64,000 nt of DNA from positions 1 to 64,000 of the forward strand of contig CADCSY010000035.1 in assembly GCA_902805555.1 (NCBI GenBank), written 5' to 3'. This document shows positions 39,276 through 49,101 of the stretch, piece by piece (positions within the stretch are counted from its first letter, which is position 1; the number at the start of each line of letters is the position of its first letter). The translations under genes and the position numbers were made by a program. The DNA comes from an uncultured Acidimicrobiales bacterium (GTDB taxonomy: Bacteria > Actinomycetota > Acidimicrobiia > Acidimicrobiales > CADCSY01). The notes under the pieces are model-generated. The model saw only the letters and a list, made by a program, of their open reading frames with translations. It made no database searches and was not told the DNA's origin.

Positions 39276-40133
39276 ATGCCTCGGTACGACACGATCTCGT
39301 TCCTCTCCGACTACGGCCACGAGGACGAGTTCGTTGGGGTCGTGCACTCGGTGATCCGGGACATCGCTCCCGACGCCCGCGTCATCGACCTCACCCATGG
39401 GATCCCCCCGCACGACACGCGGGCCGGTGGCCTGGCGCTCGCCCGCGCCGTGCAGTACGTGGCTCCCGGTGTGATCCTCGCGGTCGTCGACCCCGGCGTC
39501 GGCACCTCCCGTCGAGCCGTGGCGGTCGAGGTCGGTGACGGAGCCGGCGTGTTCCTCGGCCCGGACAACGGCCTGCTCGCCCCTGCGGTGGCGATGGCGG
39601 GCGGCGCCACGCGGGCCGTGGAGCTGCGCGACCCCAGCTTCCACCTGCCTGCGCCCGGTCCCACCTTCGCCGGCCGGGACGTCTTCGCGCCGGTGGCCGC
39701 CCACCTCTGCACGGGCGTCGAGCTCGACGAGCTCGGACCTGCGGTCGACACCACCACCCTCCTCCCCGGTGTCCTGCCGGTCAGCCGCAGCGAGGGCGAG
39801 GTCGTGGTCGCCGAGGTGCTCTGGGTCGACCGCTTCGGCAACGCCCAGCTCAACGTGGGTCCCGACGAGCTGCCAGGGCTCCGCCACACCCTCACCACCG
39901 GGACCGTCGTGCGGACCGCCACCGTCGCCGGCACCTACGGCGAGGTCCCCCCGGGGGGCGTGGGGCTCGTGGTCGACGCCTACGGGCTCATGTCGCTGGC
40001 CCTCGACCGCCACTCCGCAGCGGAGGAGCTGGGGCTCGAGGCCGGTGCGGAGCTGCGGCTGGCACCGCTCGCCGACGAGCCGAGCGGCAGCTCCACGCCG
40101 CTCGCGTTCCCCACCGTCCGCCGGGAGACCTGA
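39276..40133 (+). CDS. SAM hydroxide adenosyltransferase (DUF62 family)
   Basis: ISFLSDYGHEDEFVGVVHSVIRDIAPDARVIDLTHGIPPHDTRAG; FLGPDNGLL; VDRFGNAQLN. Confidence 0.92.
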   Translation: MPRYDTISFLSDYGHEDEFVGVVHSVIRDIAPDARVIDLTHGIPPHDTRAGGLALARAVQYVAPGVILAVVDPGVGTSRRAVAVEVGDGAGVFLGPDNGLLAPAVAMAGGATRAVELRDPSFHLPAPGPTFAGRDVFAPVAAHLCTGVELDELGPAVDTTTLLPGVLPVSRSEGEVVVAEVLWVDRFGNAQLNVGPDELPGLRHTLTTGTVVRTATVAGTYGEVPPGGVGLVVDAYGLMSLALDRHSAAEELGLEAGAELRLAPLADEPSGSSTPLAFPTVRRET

Positions 40134-40222
40134 TGCGACCAGCCACCACCATCGTCCTGTGCGTGCTGCTCCTCGGCCTGTTCGCGGCGGCGACGCTGCA
40201 GTTCGTGCTGCTCGCGCGCTGA
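40133..40222 (+). CDS. 29-aa single-TM microprotein candidate
   Basis: TGATG overlap with upstream gene; MRPATTIVLCVLLLGLFAAATLQFVLLAR. Confidence 0.5.
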   Translation: MRPATTIVLCVLLLGLFAAATLQFVLLAR

Positions 40223-40241
40223 GCCCGGAGCCCGTCGACGG

Positions 40242-40622
40242 TCAACGGGGCGTGGTGGTGTGGCTGACGATCTGCCGCTCCAGCGACTCGAGCCCGTCCG
40301 CCTTGGCGAGGACAGCGGTGATGCCGACCTCAGCCGCCTCCTGCTCGAGCCGGGCATGGGGGAAGGCCGTGTAGAGCAGGATCACCTGGTCGGGTCTGGC
40401 TGCCCGGACCCGGCGCGCGGTCTCGATCCCCCCGAGCCCCGGCATGCGGTCGTCGAGCACGATCACGTCGGCTCGGAGGCCGCCCTCGACCAGCTCCGCG
40501 AGCTGCGCGCCTCCCCCGACGTCGGTGACGACCTCGAACCCGTCGAGCTCGAGCATCGAGCGGAGCATGCGCCGGATGTGGCTCGTGTCGTCGGCGACCA
40601 CGACCCGGACCGGCTGCACCAC
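40242..40622 (-). CDS. Stand-alone response regulator receiver protein
   Basis: VRVVVADDTSHIRRMLRSMLELDGFEVV; VIVLDDRMPGLGG; LLYTAF; AKAD. Confidence 0.92.
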   Translation of the reverse strand: MVQPVRVVVADDTSHIRRMLRSMLELDGFEVVTDVGGGAQLAELVEGGLRADVIVLDDRMPGLGGIETARRVRAARPDQVILLYTAFPHARLEQEAAEVGITAVLAKADGLESLERQIVSHTTTPR

Positions 40623-40697
40623 GACAGGAACCGTAGTGATGCGGGTGCTGCTCGTGGGGTTCCTCCTGCACCTCCCTCCGGGAGCCAGGGCGGGTCG

Positions 40698-41510
40698 TCA
40701 GAGGCGGGTGGCCAGCTGGTCTCGCGTGAAGCGGCGGGCACCGCGCCAGCAGAGGGCCCCCGCCACGGCCCAGACGAGGCCGCCGATGGCGATGGCCACC
40801 GGCACCTCGACGAGGAGGAGCCCGGTCGACTGCCCGACCGCGAGGACGATGAGGGGCAGCACCACGACCCCGCCGATCTGGTTCGCCTCCTGGGCCGTCT
40901 TGGCGCGCGCCGACACCCGGACCATCACGCCGAGACCGAGCGCCGCCACCGCAGGACCCACCCAGACGATGACGACGAGCCACAGCCACGTCGGCACGTA
41001 GAGGCGGTGGAGGACGGGCCAGGCGACGGCGTTGGCCACCACCGCGAAGCACACGAACCCGGCCCACGACACGGCCACCGCCGGGAGGAAGGCGCCGAGG
41101 AGCTTGGCGAGGAAGAGGTCCCGACCGGTGATGGGGAGGTGGAGCAGCGTCTCGAGGGTGCGGCGCTCCTTCTCGCCGGCGAACGCGTCGGCGGCGAGGA
41201 CGCTCGAGACCATGAGGGGCACGATGAGGAACAGCGGTGCCAGCAGGTAGCCGTTGACCAGCACGACGAGCTGCTCGCGCTGCGGCAGCCGGGCGACCGG
41301 GGCGGCGAGCTCGCCCGGGAGCTGGTCGAGGAACGACGAGATGTCGGCCGTCGTGCCCCGACCCGCTCCGAGTGCCACCACCGCCGGCAGCACGACGAGC
41401 AGCAGCACCGGCACCATGAGCATCGGGAGGACCACGGCCTTCGAGCGGGTGGCGGCCAGCAGGTCCTTCCGGACCACCGCCCGCACCGCTGCGGGGTCGA
41501 CCCGGCTCAT
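40698..41510 (-). CDS. ABC transporter permease (NatB/ABC-2 type)
   Basis: VRKDLLAATRSKAVVLPMLMVPVLLLVVLP; FAGEKERRTLETLLHLPITGRDLFLAK. Confidence 0.9.
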   Translation of the reverse strand: MSRVDPAAVRAVVRKDLLAATRSKAVVLPMLMVPVLLLVVLPAVVALGAGRGTTADISSFLDQLPGELAAPVARLPQREQLVVLVNGYLLAPLFLIVPLMVSSVLAADAFAGEKERRTLETLLHLPITGRDLFLAKLLGAFLPAVAVSWAGFVCFAVVANAVAWPVLHRLYVPTWLWLVVIVWVGPAVAALGLGVMVRVSARAKTAQEANQIGGVVVLPLIVLAVGQSTGLLLVEVPVAIAIGGLVWAVAGALCWRGARRFTRDQLATRL

Positions 41511-42466
41511 CCGGTGCCATCCGGCGCTGCCGGCGACGGCTCGCCCTGGAGGGCGAAGTAGACGTCCTCGAGCGTTGCCGGGCGAGGTGTGGCGCCGTAC
41601 ACGGCGACGTCGGCGGCCACGAGCGCCGCCACCACGGCGGGGACGGCCTCCCGGTCCTCCACCCGGACCCTGGCGCCGCTCGCCGCCGCCTCCACCCCGA
41701 GCACCCCGCGGCAGCCGTGCACGACGCCGAGCACCGGCGGGGTGGCGGGGCCGCCCAGGTCGAGGTCGACCGCCAGCCCGGGCCACAGTGCGGCAGCCAG
41801 CTCGTCCGGTCGGCCGTAGGCCCGCAACCTGCCTCGATCGAGCACCGCCATCCGCGACGCCAGCCGCCCCGCCTCGGGGAGGAGGTGCGTGCAGAGCACG
41901 ACGGTGCTGCCCCGTGTGCGGGTGAGGTCGGCGATGAGGTCGATCACGTCCCTGGTGGCCGTCGGGTCGAGCCCCGACGTGGGCTCGTCGAGGAACAGGA
42001 CCTCGGGCTCGTGCAGGAGCGCCCCCGCCAGCGCGACCCGCTTGCGCTCGCCGGTCGAGGCCCCCTGCAGGGCCACGTCCGCCCGGTGGCCCATGCCGAA
42101 GCGCTCGAGGGACCCGGTGATCCGCCGCTCCGCCTCGTTCCCCCGGATGCCCCTGATCGCTGCGGCGGCGGCCAGGTTCTGGCGGGCGCTCAACCGGTCG
42201 TCGAGGCCTGCGCTCTCGGTCAGCACCCCGGTCCTCCGGCGCAGCTGGTCGCCGCTGGTGGCCGGGTCCAGGCCGAGCACCCGGCTGCACCCGCGGTCGG
42301 GCAGGAGCACGCCGTTCAGGAGGCGCACGGTGGTCGTCTTGCCAGCCCCGTTGGGCCCGAGGAGCACGACGACCTCGCCGGCGTCGGCCTCGAGGCCGAG
42401 CCCGTCGAGCGCCACCCGGCCGTCGAACGCACGGGACAGGTCGACGGCCTCGAGCACGGGTGCCAC
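41507..42466 (-). CDS. ABC transporter ATP-binding protein (NatA-like)
   Basis: Walker A LLGPNGAGKTTTVRLL; signature ASTGERKRVALAGAL; Walker B VLFLDEPTSGLD. Confidence 0.93.
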   Translation of the reverse strand: MAPVLEAVDLSRAFDGRVALDGLGLEADAGEVVVLLGPNGAGKTTTVRLLNGVLLPDRGCSRVLGLDPATSGDQLRRRTGVLTESAGLDDRLSARQNLAAAAAIRGIRGNEAERRITGSLERFGMGHRADVALQGASTGERKRVALAGALLHEPEVLFLDEPTSGLDPTATRDVIDLIADLTRTRGSTVVLCTHLLPEAGRLASRMAVLDRGRLRAYGRPDELAAALWPGLAVDLDLGGPATPPVLGVVHGCRGVLGVEAAASGARVRVEDREAVPAVVAALVAADVAVYGATPRPATLEDVYFALQGEPSPAAPDGTG

Positions 42467-42571
42467 CGGCTCAGTGTGGCGGCGCGACGGGGGCCGGGAG
42501 CCGGGACCCGGTGTGACCGCCCTGTTCCCGCACGTCCGGCCGACCCTGGCCCGGCAGTACGGTCCGTGGTC

Positions 42572-44083
42572 GTGAACCTGGCGCGCATCATCGACGGGCA
42601 CGACGAGGGAGCCACCGCGCTGATCAGCCGCGGCAGGCGGACCACCTACGGGGAGCTCGCCGACGTGGTGGCGAGGTTGCGGGGCGGTCTCGCCGGGCTG
42701 GGCCTCCAGCCCGGCGACCGGGTCGCGATCGCCGTGCCGAACAACCGCATCTTCGTTCGAACCTACCTGGCGGTGCTCGGCGCCGGGTGCGTGGCGGTGC
42801 CGCTCAACCCGACCAGCCCGGCCAAGGAGCTCCAACGGGAGCTCGGCTCGATCGGGGCGCGTGCGCTCGTCCACGGGCCGTCGGCCCAGGCCGCGGTGGC
42901 GGGGATCGACAGGGGGGCGCTGCCGGCCCTCGAGCACGTCGTCGTGGCCGGCGGCGGCGAGGGCGAGGCCGGGAGCGGGGGCGAGGCCGGTGTCGTCGCC
43001 TTCGAGGACCTCGAGCACGCCGCTCCCGCCCCCCTTGTCGACCGCCAGCCCGACGACCTCGCCGTCCTCGTCTTCACCGCCGGCACCGCCGGTTCGCCCA
43101 AGGCCGCGATGCTCAGCCACGGCAACCTGCTCGCGAACATCGAGCAGGTGCAGCAGGGAGAGCGGCCGTTCGATCCCTCCGACGTGACGCTCGGGGTGCT
43201 GCCGCTGTTCCACATCTTCGGTCTCAACGCCGCCCTCGGGGTCACCCTCGCCGCGGGCGCCTCGATGGTGCTCGCCGAGCGCTTCGACCCGGTGGGCACG
43301 CTCGACCTGATCACCTCGCACCGCTGCACGATCGTCTCGGGGGCGCCTCCCATGTGGACGGCCTGGGCGGCGATGCCCGGCGCCGCGCCGGATGCCTTCA
43401 GCTCGGTGCGCGCCGCCGTCTCCGGTGCGTCCCCCCTGGCCGACGAGACGGCGCTGGCGATGCAGGCGCGCTTCGGGCTCGCCCTCCACCAGGGCTACGG
43501 CCTCACCGAGGCGTCGCCGGTGGTGACGTCGTCCGGCATCGAGGGCGCGCCGCTCGGCTCGGTCGGCCGGCCCATCCCCGGGGTGGAGGTGCGCATCATC
43601 GACGCCGACGAGCTCGACGTCGAGCTGGGGGACCAGGGCGAGCTCTGGGTGCGGGGTCCGAACGTCTTCGCCGGCTACTGGGAGGACGCCGAGGCCACCG
43701 CTGCGGCGCTGACCCCTGACGGCTGGCTGCGCACCGGCGACGTGGCGGTGGCGGACGGGTCGTCCAACATCTGGATCGTCGACCGGGCCAAGGACCTCAT
43801 CATCGTCTCGGGGTTCAACGTGTACCCGGCCGAGGTGGAGGAGGTCCTGCTCGAGCACCCGGGGATCGAGGCGGTGGCGGTCGTCGGCACCGCCCACCCC
43901 CACGCCGGCGAGGCGGTGAAGGCCTACGTCGTGGCCACCGACGGCCACCACCTCGAGGAGGAGCAGGTCATCGAGTTCTGCGCCGACAACCTCGCCCGCT
44001 ACAAGTGCCCGAGCATCGTCACCTTCGTGGACGAGATCCCCACCGGCACCGGCGGCAAGATCCTCCGGCGCTCGTTGCGCTAG
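42572..44083 (+). CDS. AMP-dependent acyl-CoA synthetase/ligase
   Basis: VFTAGTAGSPKAAMLSHGNL; QGYGLTEASPVVT; GWLRTGDVAVADGSSNIWIVDRAKDLIIVSGFNVYPAEVE; GTGGKILRR. Confidence 0.95.
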   Translation: MNLARIIDGHDEGATALISRGRRTTYGELADVVARLRGGLAGLGLQPGDRVAIAVPNNRIFVRTYLAVLGAGCVAVPLNPTSPAKELQRELGSIGARALVHGPSAQAAVAGIDRGALPALEHVVVAGGGEGEAGSGGEAGVVAFEDLEHAAPAPLVDRQPDDLAVLVFTAGTAGSPKAAMLSHGNLLANIEQVQQGERPFDPSDVTLGVLPLFHIFGLNAALGVTLAAGASMVLAERFDPVGTLDLITSHRCTIVSGAPPMWTAWAAMPGAAPDAFSSVRAAVSGASPLADETALAMQARFGLALHQGYGLTEASPVVTSSGIEGAPLGSVGRPIPGVEVRIIDADELDVELGDQGELWVRGPNVFAGYWEDAEATAAALTPDGWLRTGDVAVADGSSNIWIVDRAKDLIIVSGFNVYPAEVEEVLLEHPGIEAVAVVGTAHPHAGEAVKAYVVATDGHHLEEEQVIEFCADNLARYKCPSIVTFVDEIPTGTGGKILRRSLR

Positions 44084-44796
44084 CGCTGCCCGGCGCTCCG
44101 GCCCGGCGGCGTGGTGACCACGAGGAAGCCGGCGAAGAGCACCGTGATGCCGACCGTGAGGGTCACGGCGAAGCCCTGCATCTCGCCGAGGACGCTGTTG
44201 AGCAGGCCACTGGCCGACAGGATCGCCGTCCCGGCTGCGATCAGGACGTTGCCCGCTGCCAGGCGTCGGGCGTTGGGCGGTCGTCCTGCCGGTCCTGACC
44301 GCCCGGCCAGCAGGCGGGCGGCGCTCCACGCGGCGCCGACGAAGACGACGGTCGCCCCCACCCCGCTCGCCACCGCAGCGAGGACCCGGGGCAGGGGGCC
44401 GAACACCTCGCTGCCGCGGGGGAGGGTCCCGGGTGCGATGGGGCCCGTCAGCGGGGCGACCGCCAGCACCCCCGCTGCGAAGGCGCAGGCGAGCGCCACC
44501 GCGACGGCGCAGCTGTCGCCCCGCCGCCGCCCCCCGAGCAGGTAGACGGTGCCGAGCGCGAGGAAGGGGACGTTGACGATCGCCCCGAACAGGTAGAAGA
44601 GGCGGAACGTGAGGCCGTCCCACCCGATGGCCGCGCCGGCCCACAGCGACAGGGCACCGCAGGTGAACAGGGCGAGGGCGATGCTCCACGCCAGCTCGTG
44701 GCGGCGCCGCCGCCGCAGCCAGCGCTCGAAGGTGGCACCTGCGAAGGCGAAGGCGACCACCGTGGCCCCGGACGCGAGGGCGAGGGTGGCGGCCAT
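44080..44796 (-). CDS. Hypothetical multi-TM membrane protein
   Basis: 238-aa ORF, about 7 hydrophobic segments, YLFGAIVNVPFLALGTVYLL. Confidence 0.65.
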   Translation of the reverse strand: MAATLALASGATVVAFAFAGATFERWLRRRRRHELAWSIALALFTCGALSLWAGAAIGWDGLTFRLFYLFGAIVNVPFLALGTVYLLGGRRRGDSCAVAVALACAFAAGVLAVAPLTGPIAPGTLPRGSEVFGPLPRVLAAVASGVGATVVFVGAAWSAARLLAGRSGPAGRPPNARRLAAGNVLIAAGTAILSASGLLNSVLGEMQGFAVTLTVGITVLFAGFLVVTTPPGRSAGQR

Positions 44797-44965
44797 GGGC
44801 AGCCGACACGATACGGGGGGTGCGGGACCTCGACGCGTGCCGGACCCCGGCCGCCGCCGGTGCAGGAGCCCGTCGGACGTGGTGCGGCGGCCCGTCCGAA
44901 GGGGTCCAGGCGGGGCGCTCGTGTCTTTGTGAAAGGAGAGGGGCCACCCCTAGGCTCGACCCGTC

Positions 44966-45655
44966 ATGGTCGACCGCACGAGCCGTCGCATCCCCGAGGC
45001 CACGGTGGCCCGCCTCCCCGTCTACCTGCGCTGCCTGGTCGACCTCGCTGACGCTCGCATCGCCACCGTCAGCTCCGAGCGCCTGGCGGAGATGGCCGGC
45101 GTCAACGCTGCCAAGGTCCGCAAGGACCTCTCGTACCTCGGCTCCTACGGCACCCGGGGGGTCGGCTACGACGTGGAGTTCCTCCTCTTCCAGATGAGCA
45201 GGGAGCTCGGCCTCACCCAGGACTGGCCGGTGGTGATCGTCGGCGTGGGCAACCTCGGGCAGGCCCTCGCCAACTACCAGGGCTTCAACGAGCGCGGCTT
45301 CCCCGTGGCGGCGCTGGTCGACGCCGACCCGGCGAAGGTGGGGGAGCGGATCGGCACCCTGACGGTCAGGGGCGTCGGCGACCTCCCCGCCATCGTCGAC
45401 GAGCTCGGGGTCACCGTGGGGGTGATGGCCACCCCGGCGTCGGCAGCCCAGGACGTCGCCGACGCGCTCGTCCGGGCCGGCGTCCGGTCGATCCTCAACT
45501 TCGCGCCGGCGGTGGTGGCGGTGCCCGAGGGGGTGTCGGTCCGCAAGGTGGACCTGGCGGTCGAGCTCCAGATCCTCAGCTTCTACCAGCAGCGTCGGGT
45601 CCCCGGCACCGACGGCTCCCGGTCGGCCCTGCCGGTGTCGGACCCGGTCCACTGA
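44966..45655 (+). CDS. rex: Redox-sensing transcriptional repressor Rex
   Basis: VARLPVYLRCLVDLADARIATVSSERLAEMAGVNAAKVRKDLSYLGSYGTRGVGYDV; VIVGVGNLGQALANY. Confidence 0.97.
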   Translation: MVDRTSRRIPEATVARLPVYLRCLVDLADARIATVSSERLAEMAGVNAAKVRKDLSYLGSYGTRGVGYDVEFLLFQMSRELGLTQDWPVVIVGVGNLGQALANYQGFNERGFPVAALVDADPAKVGERIGTLTVRGVGDLPAIVDELGVTVGVMATPASAAQDVADALVRAGVRSILNFAPAVVAVPEGVSVRKVDLAVELQILSFYQQRRVPGTDGSRSALPVSDPVH

Positions 45656-46320
45656 TGCCGGTCGAGGGCCCGCAGTACCCGGTCAACCTCGTGCTCCGGG
45701 GCCAGCGCTGCCTCGTCGTCGGCGGGGGCGTGGTCGCCCTGTCCAAGGTGCGGGGGCTGATCGCCGGTGGTGCCACCGACGTGCACGTCGTCGCCCCCGA
45801 GCTCGCACCCGAGCTGGCGGAGCTCCCGGGCGTGACCACCGAGGCCAGGCGCTACGAGGTGGGTGAGGCGGCCGGCTACCGGTTGGTGGTGACGGCCACC
45901 GACGACGCAGCGGTCAACCACCAGGTGTTCCTCGACGGCGAGGCGGCCGGCACCTGGGTCAACAGCGCCGACGACCCCGCCAACTGCTCGTTCACGCTGC
46001 CGGCGGTGGTCCGCAAGGGCCCGATCATGGTCACCGCGGCCACCGGGGGGCACAGCCCGGCCCTCGCCACCTGGCTCCGGCGCCACGTCGAGGGCCAGCT
46101 CGACGACGCCTGGGTCGAGCTGGCCACGCTCCTGGCGGAGCGGCGCGCCGAGCTCCGGGCCGAGGGTGTCCCGACGGAGGGGCTGAGTTGGCAAGACGTC
46201 CTCGACTCGGGGATGCTTGAGACCGTCAGAGCTGGCCGGCTCGACGAGGCGAGGGACCTCCTGCGCACCCGCATCGCCGCTCCCGGCGGCGCCCCGGAGC
46301 CTGGGGGAGAAGGACGTTGA
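45655..46320 (+). CDS. Precorrin-2 dehydrogenase/sirohydrochlorin ferrochelatase (CysG N-terminal type)
   Basis: NLVLRGQRCLVVGGGVVALSKVRGLIAGGATDVHVVAP; FTLPAVVRKGPIMVTAATGGHSPALATWLR. Confidence 0.92.
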   Translation: MPVEGPQYPVNLVLRGQRCLVVGGGVVALSKVRGLIAGGATDVHVVAPELAPELAELPGVTTEARRYEVGEAAGYRLVVTATDDAAVNHQVFLDGEAAGTWVNSADDPANCSFTLPAVVRKGPIMVTAATGGHSPALATWLRRHVEGQLDDAWVELATLLAERRAELRAEGVPTEGLSWQDVLDSGMLETVRAGRLDEARDLLRTRIAAPGGAPEPGGEGR

Positions 46321-46322
46321 CC

Positions 46323-47570
46323 GTGATCGTCGTCGGAGTCAACCACCGAACCGTGCCCCTCGAGGTCCTCGAGCGCATGACGGTGACCGGCGACCGGCTG
46401 CCCAAGGCCCTGCACGACCTCGTCTCCCGGGACGCCATCAGCGAGGCCGTCGTCCTCTCGACCTGCAACCGGACCGAGGTGTACGTCACCGCCGACCGGT
46501 TCCACCCGGCGGTGGGGGACGTGCGCCACGTCCTCTCGGGTCTCGCCGACCTGGCACCCGAGGACTTCTCCGACCACCTCTACACGTTCCACGACGCGGC
46601 TGCGGTGGCCCACCTGTTCTCCGTCGTCTCCGGGCTCGACTCAGCCGTCCTGGGCGAGAGCGAGATCCTCGGCCAGGTGCGCAACGCCTGGGAGCAGGCC
46701 GTCGTCGAGGGCGCCGCCGGCAGCGGCATGAACATGCTGTTCCGCCACGCGCTCGAGGTGGGCAAGCGGGTCCGCACCGAGACGTCGATCGGCCGGCACA
46801 CGGCATCGGTCAGCCAGGCGGCGGTCGAGCTGGCGGAGGCCCGCCTCGGGACGCTCGCCGGCAAGCGGGTGCTCGTGCTCGGTGCGGGTGACATGGGGGA
46901 GGGCATGGTCCACTCCCTGGTCCGCTCCGGGGTGGCCGAGGTGCTCGTGGCCAACCGGACCCGTGCCCGCGCCGACGAGCTGGCGGCTGCGGTGGGCGGT
47001 CGGTCGGTCGCGGTGGGTGAGCTGTCGGGCGCGCTGGCCGAGGTCGACGTCCTGCTCACGTCGACGGGCGCCACCTCGGTCATGGTCGACCACGGCGACC
47101 TCGAGCCGGCGGTCGCCGACCGCCAGGGTCGGCCACTGCTCGTCATCGACGTCGCCGTGCCTCGTGACGTCGACCCCTCGGCGGCCGAGCTCCCGGGCGT
47201 CGACCTGCTCGACATGGACGACCTGCGGGCCTTCGCGGACGCCGGCCTGGCCGAGCGGCGCAAGGAGGTGTCCACCGTCCGCGACCTCATCGACGAGGAG
47301 GTACAGCGGTACCGGGCACTCGTCACCCACCGCCAGGCGGCACCGCTGATCGCCGCCCTCAGGGAGCGTGCCGAAGCCGCACGCCTCGTGGAGGTCGACC
47401 GGGTGTCGGCCAGGCTCACCGAGGGTGAGCGCGCCTCGCTCGACCTCGCCAGCCGGGCGCTCGTCGCCAAGCTGCTGCACGAGCCGACGGTCCGGCTCAA
47501 GGAGGCGGCGGGCACCGCCAGGGGCGAGCGCCTGGCGGACGCACTGCGCGACCTGTTCGACCTCGACTGA
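46323..47570 (+). CDS. hemA: Glutamyl-tRNA reductase
   Basis: VVGVNHRTVPLEVLERM; AVVLSTCNRTEVYV; SGLDSAVLGESEILGQVRNAW. Confidence 0.97.
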   Translation: MIVVGVNHRTVPLEVLERMTVTGDRLPKALHDLVSRDAISEAVVLSTCNRTEVYVTADRFHPAVGDVRHVLSGLADLAPEDFSDHLYTFHDAAAVAHLFSVVSGLDSAVLGESEILGQVRNAWEQAVVEGAAGSGMNMLFRHALEVGKRVRTETSIGRHTASVSQAAVELAEARLGTLAGKRVLVLGAGDMGEGMVHSLVRSGVAEVLVANRTRARADELAAAVGGRSVAVGELSGALAEVDVLLTSTGATSVMVDHGDLEPAVADRQGRPLLVIDVAVPRDVDPSAAELPGVDLLDMDDLRAFADAGLAERRKEVSTVRDLIDEEVQRYRALVTHRQAAPLIAALRERAEAARLVEVDRVSARLTEGERASLDLASRALVAKLLHEPTVRLKEAAGTARGERLADALRDLFDLD

Positions 47571-47655
47571 GGGCCTGCCCCGTGCGCCGAGCAGCTGCCA
47601 GACGGCGCGGCCGGTCTCCTCGCCCGCGCCGCCACGCAGCGGGTGAGCGGGCGGC

Positions 47656-48600
47656 GTGAGCGGGCCTGGCGCGTTGCGCATCGCCACCCGTGGCAGCCCA
47701 CTCGCCCGCTGGCAGGCCGAGCACGTCGCCGACCTCCTCCGGAGGGCCCGCCCCGGCGAGCTCGAGGTGGACCTCGTCGTCGTGGAGACGGTGGGCGACC
47801 GGCGCCAGGACGTCTCGCTCGACCAGATCGGGGGGCGGGGCATCTTCGTGAAGGAGGTGCAGGCGGCGGTGCTCGACGGCGCCGCCGACCTGGCCGTCCA
47901 CTCGGCCAAGGACCTCCCGTCGAGCCCGGAGCTGGCGCCCGACGGCCTCGTCATCGCCGCCGTGCCGGAGCGGGGCGACCCCCGGGACGTGCTCGTGGGC
48001 GCGGCGCTCGACGACATCCCTCCGGGCGGGCTCGTGGCCACGGGGTCGGCCCGCCGCCGGGCGCTGCTCGCCGACCTCAGGCCGGACCTCACCTTCACCG
48101 GGCTGCGGGGCAACATCGACACCCGCTTGGCGAAGGCCCCCGCCTACGCCGCCATCGTCATGGCCCTGGCCCCGCTCCAGCGCCTCGACCTCGAGCACCA
48201 CGTCGCCCAGGTCCTCGAACCGCACCAGATGCTCCCGCAGGTCGGCCAGGGCGCACTGGCCATCGAGTGCCGTGAGGACGACGAGGTGACGCAGGAGGTG
48301 GCGGCCGCCATCGACCACCGCCCGTCCCGTCTGAGGGTCGACGCAGAGCGCGGCTTCCTCGCCGCGCTCGGCGGGGGCTGCGACCTGCCGGTGGCCGCCC
48401 ACGCCACGATCGGCGGGGACGGGTCGCTCCACCTCGTCGCCCTCCTGGCCTCCTTCGACGGGCACCGGGTGCTGCGCGACGAGCAGACCGGGGGGCCAGG
48501 GGACCCCGGGGCGCTCGGTGCCGACCTCGCCGCCCACCTGCTCGACCACGGCGGCGGTCGCTGGCTGCTCGCCGAGGCCGGGTTGCTGCCGGCCACCTGA
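47656..48600 (+). CDS. hemC: Porphobilinogen deaminase (hydroxymethylbilane synthase)
   Basis: LRIATRGSPLARWQAEHVADLL; GIFVKEVQAAVLDGAADLAVHSAKDLP; GTGSARRRALL; LGGGCDLPVAAHA. Confidence 0.97.
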   Translation: MSGPGALRIATRGSPLARWQAEHVADLLRRARPGELEVDLVVVETVGDRRQDVSLDQIGGRGIFVKEVQAAVLDGAADLAVHSAKDLPSSPELAPDGLVIAAVPERGDPRDVLVGAALDDIPPGGLVATGSARRRALLADLRPDLTFTGLRGNIDTRLAKAPAYAAIVMALAPLQRLDLEHHVAQVLEPHQMLPQVGQGALAIECREDDEVTQEVAAAIDHRPSRLRVDAERGFLAALGGGCDLPVAAHATIGGDGSLHLVALLASFDGHRVLRDEQTGGPGDPGALGADLAAHLLDHGGGRWLLAEAGLLPAT

Positions 48601-48659
48601 GGTCGCCGCCTCCCGCCGGGGCGCGGACCGGGCGGCAGCCGACCTGGCAACCTCGCGGC

Positions 48660-49055
48660 ATGCCGACGCTGTTCACCCGCATCATCGACCGGGAGCTCCC
48701 CGCAGCATTCGTGTGGGAGGACGATCGCTGCGTGGCCTTCATGGCCAAGGACGCCTGCCACGCCGGCCACCTCCTGGTCGTGCCGCGCGACGAGGTCGAC
48801 CACTGGCTCGACGCAGACGACGACCTGCTGGCCCACCTCCTGCGCACCTGTCGGACCATCGCCACCGCCCAGCAGGCGGCGTTCCCGTCGGAGCGGGTCG
48901 CGCTGCTGGTGGTGGGGCTCGAGGTGCCGCACCTCCACCTCCACCTGGTGCCGATCGACGGGATGGGCGACGTCGACTTCGCCCGGGCCCGACGGGACGT
49001 CCCCATGGAGGAGCTCGAGGCCAACGCCGGCGCGATCAAGGGCCGGCTTCCCTGA
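48660..49055 (+). CDS. HIT family hydrolase
   Basis: LFTRIIDRELPAAFVWEDDRCVAFM; VPHLHLHLVPI. Confidence 0.92.
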   Translation: MPTLFTRIIDRELPAAFVWEDDRCVAFMAKDACHAGHLLVVPRDEVDHWLDADDDLLAHLLRTCRTIATAQQAAFPSERVALLVVGLEVPHLHLHLVPIDGMGDVDFARARRDVPMEELEANAGAIKGRLP

Positions 49056-49101
49056 CCGCCGGGAGATCGGGCGGGGCACGGACGGCGAGGCGGTCCGGGA
49101 C

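Noticed and set aside
42467-45652. Upstream two-thirds of the 1381-aa minus-strand ORF
   Set aside because: Only the C-terminal part (41507-42466) is an ABC ATPase; the rest is antisense to acyl-CoA synthetase and rex
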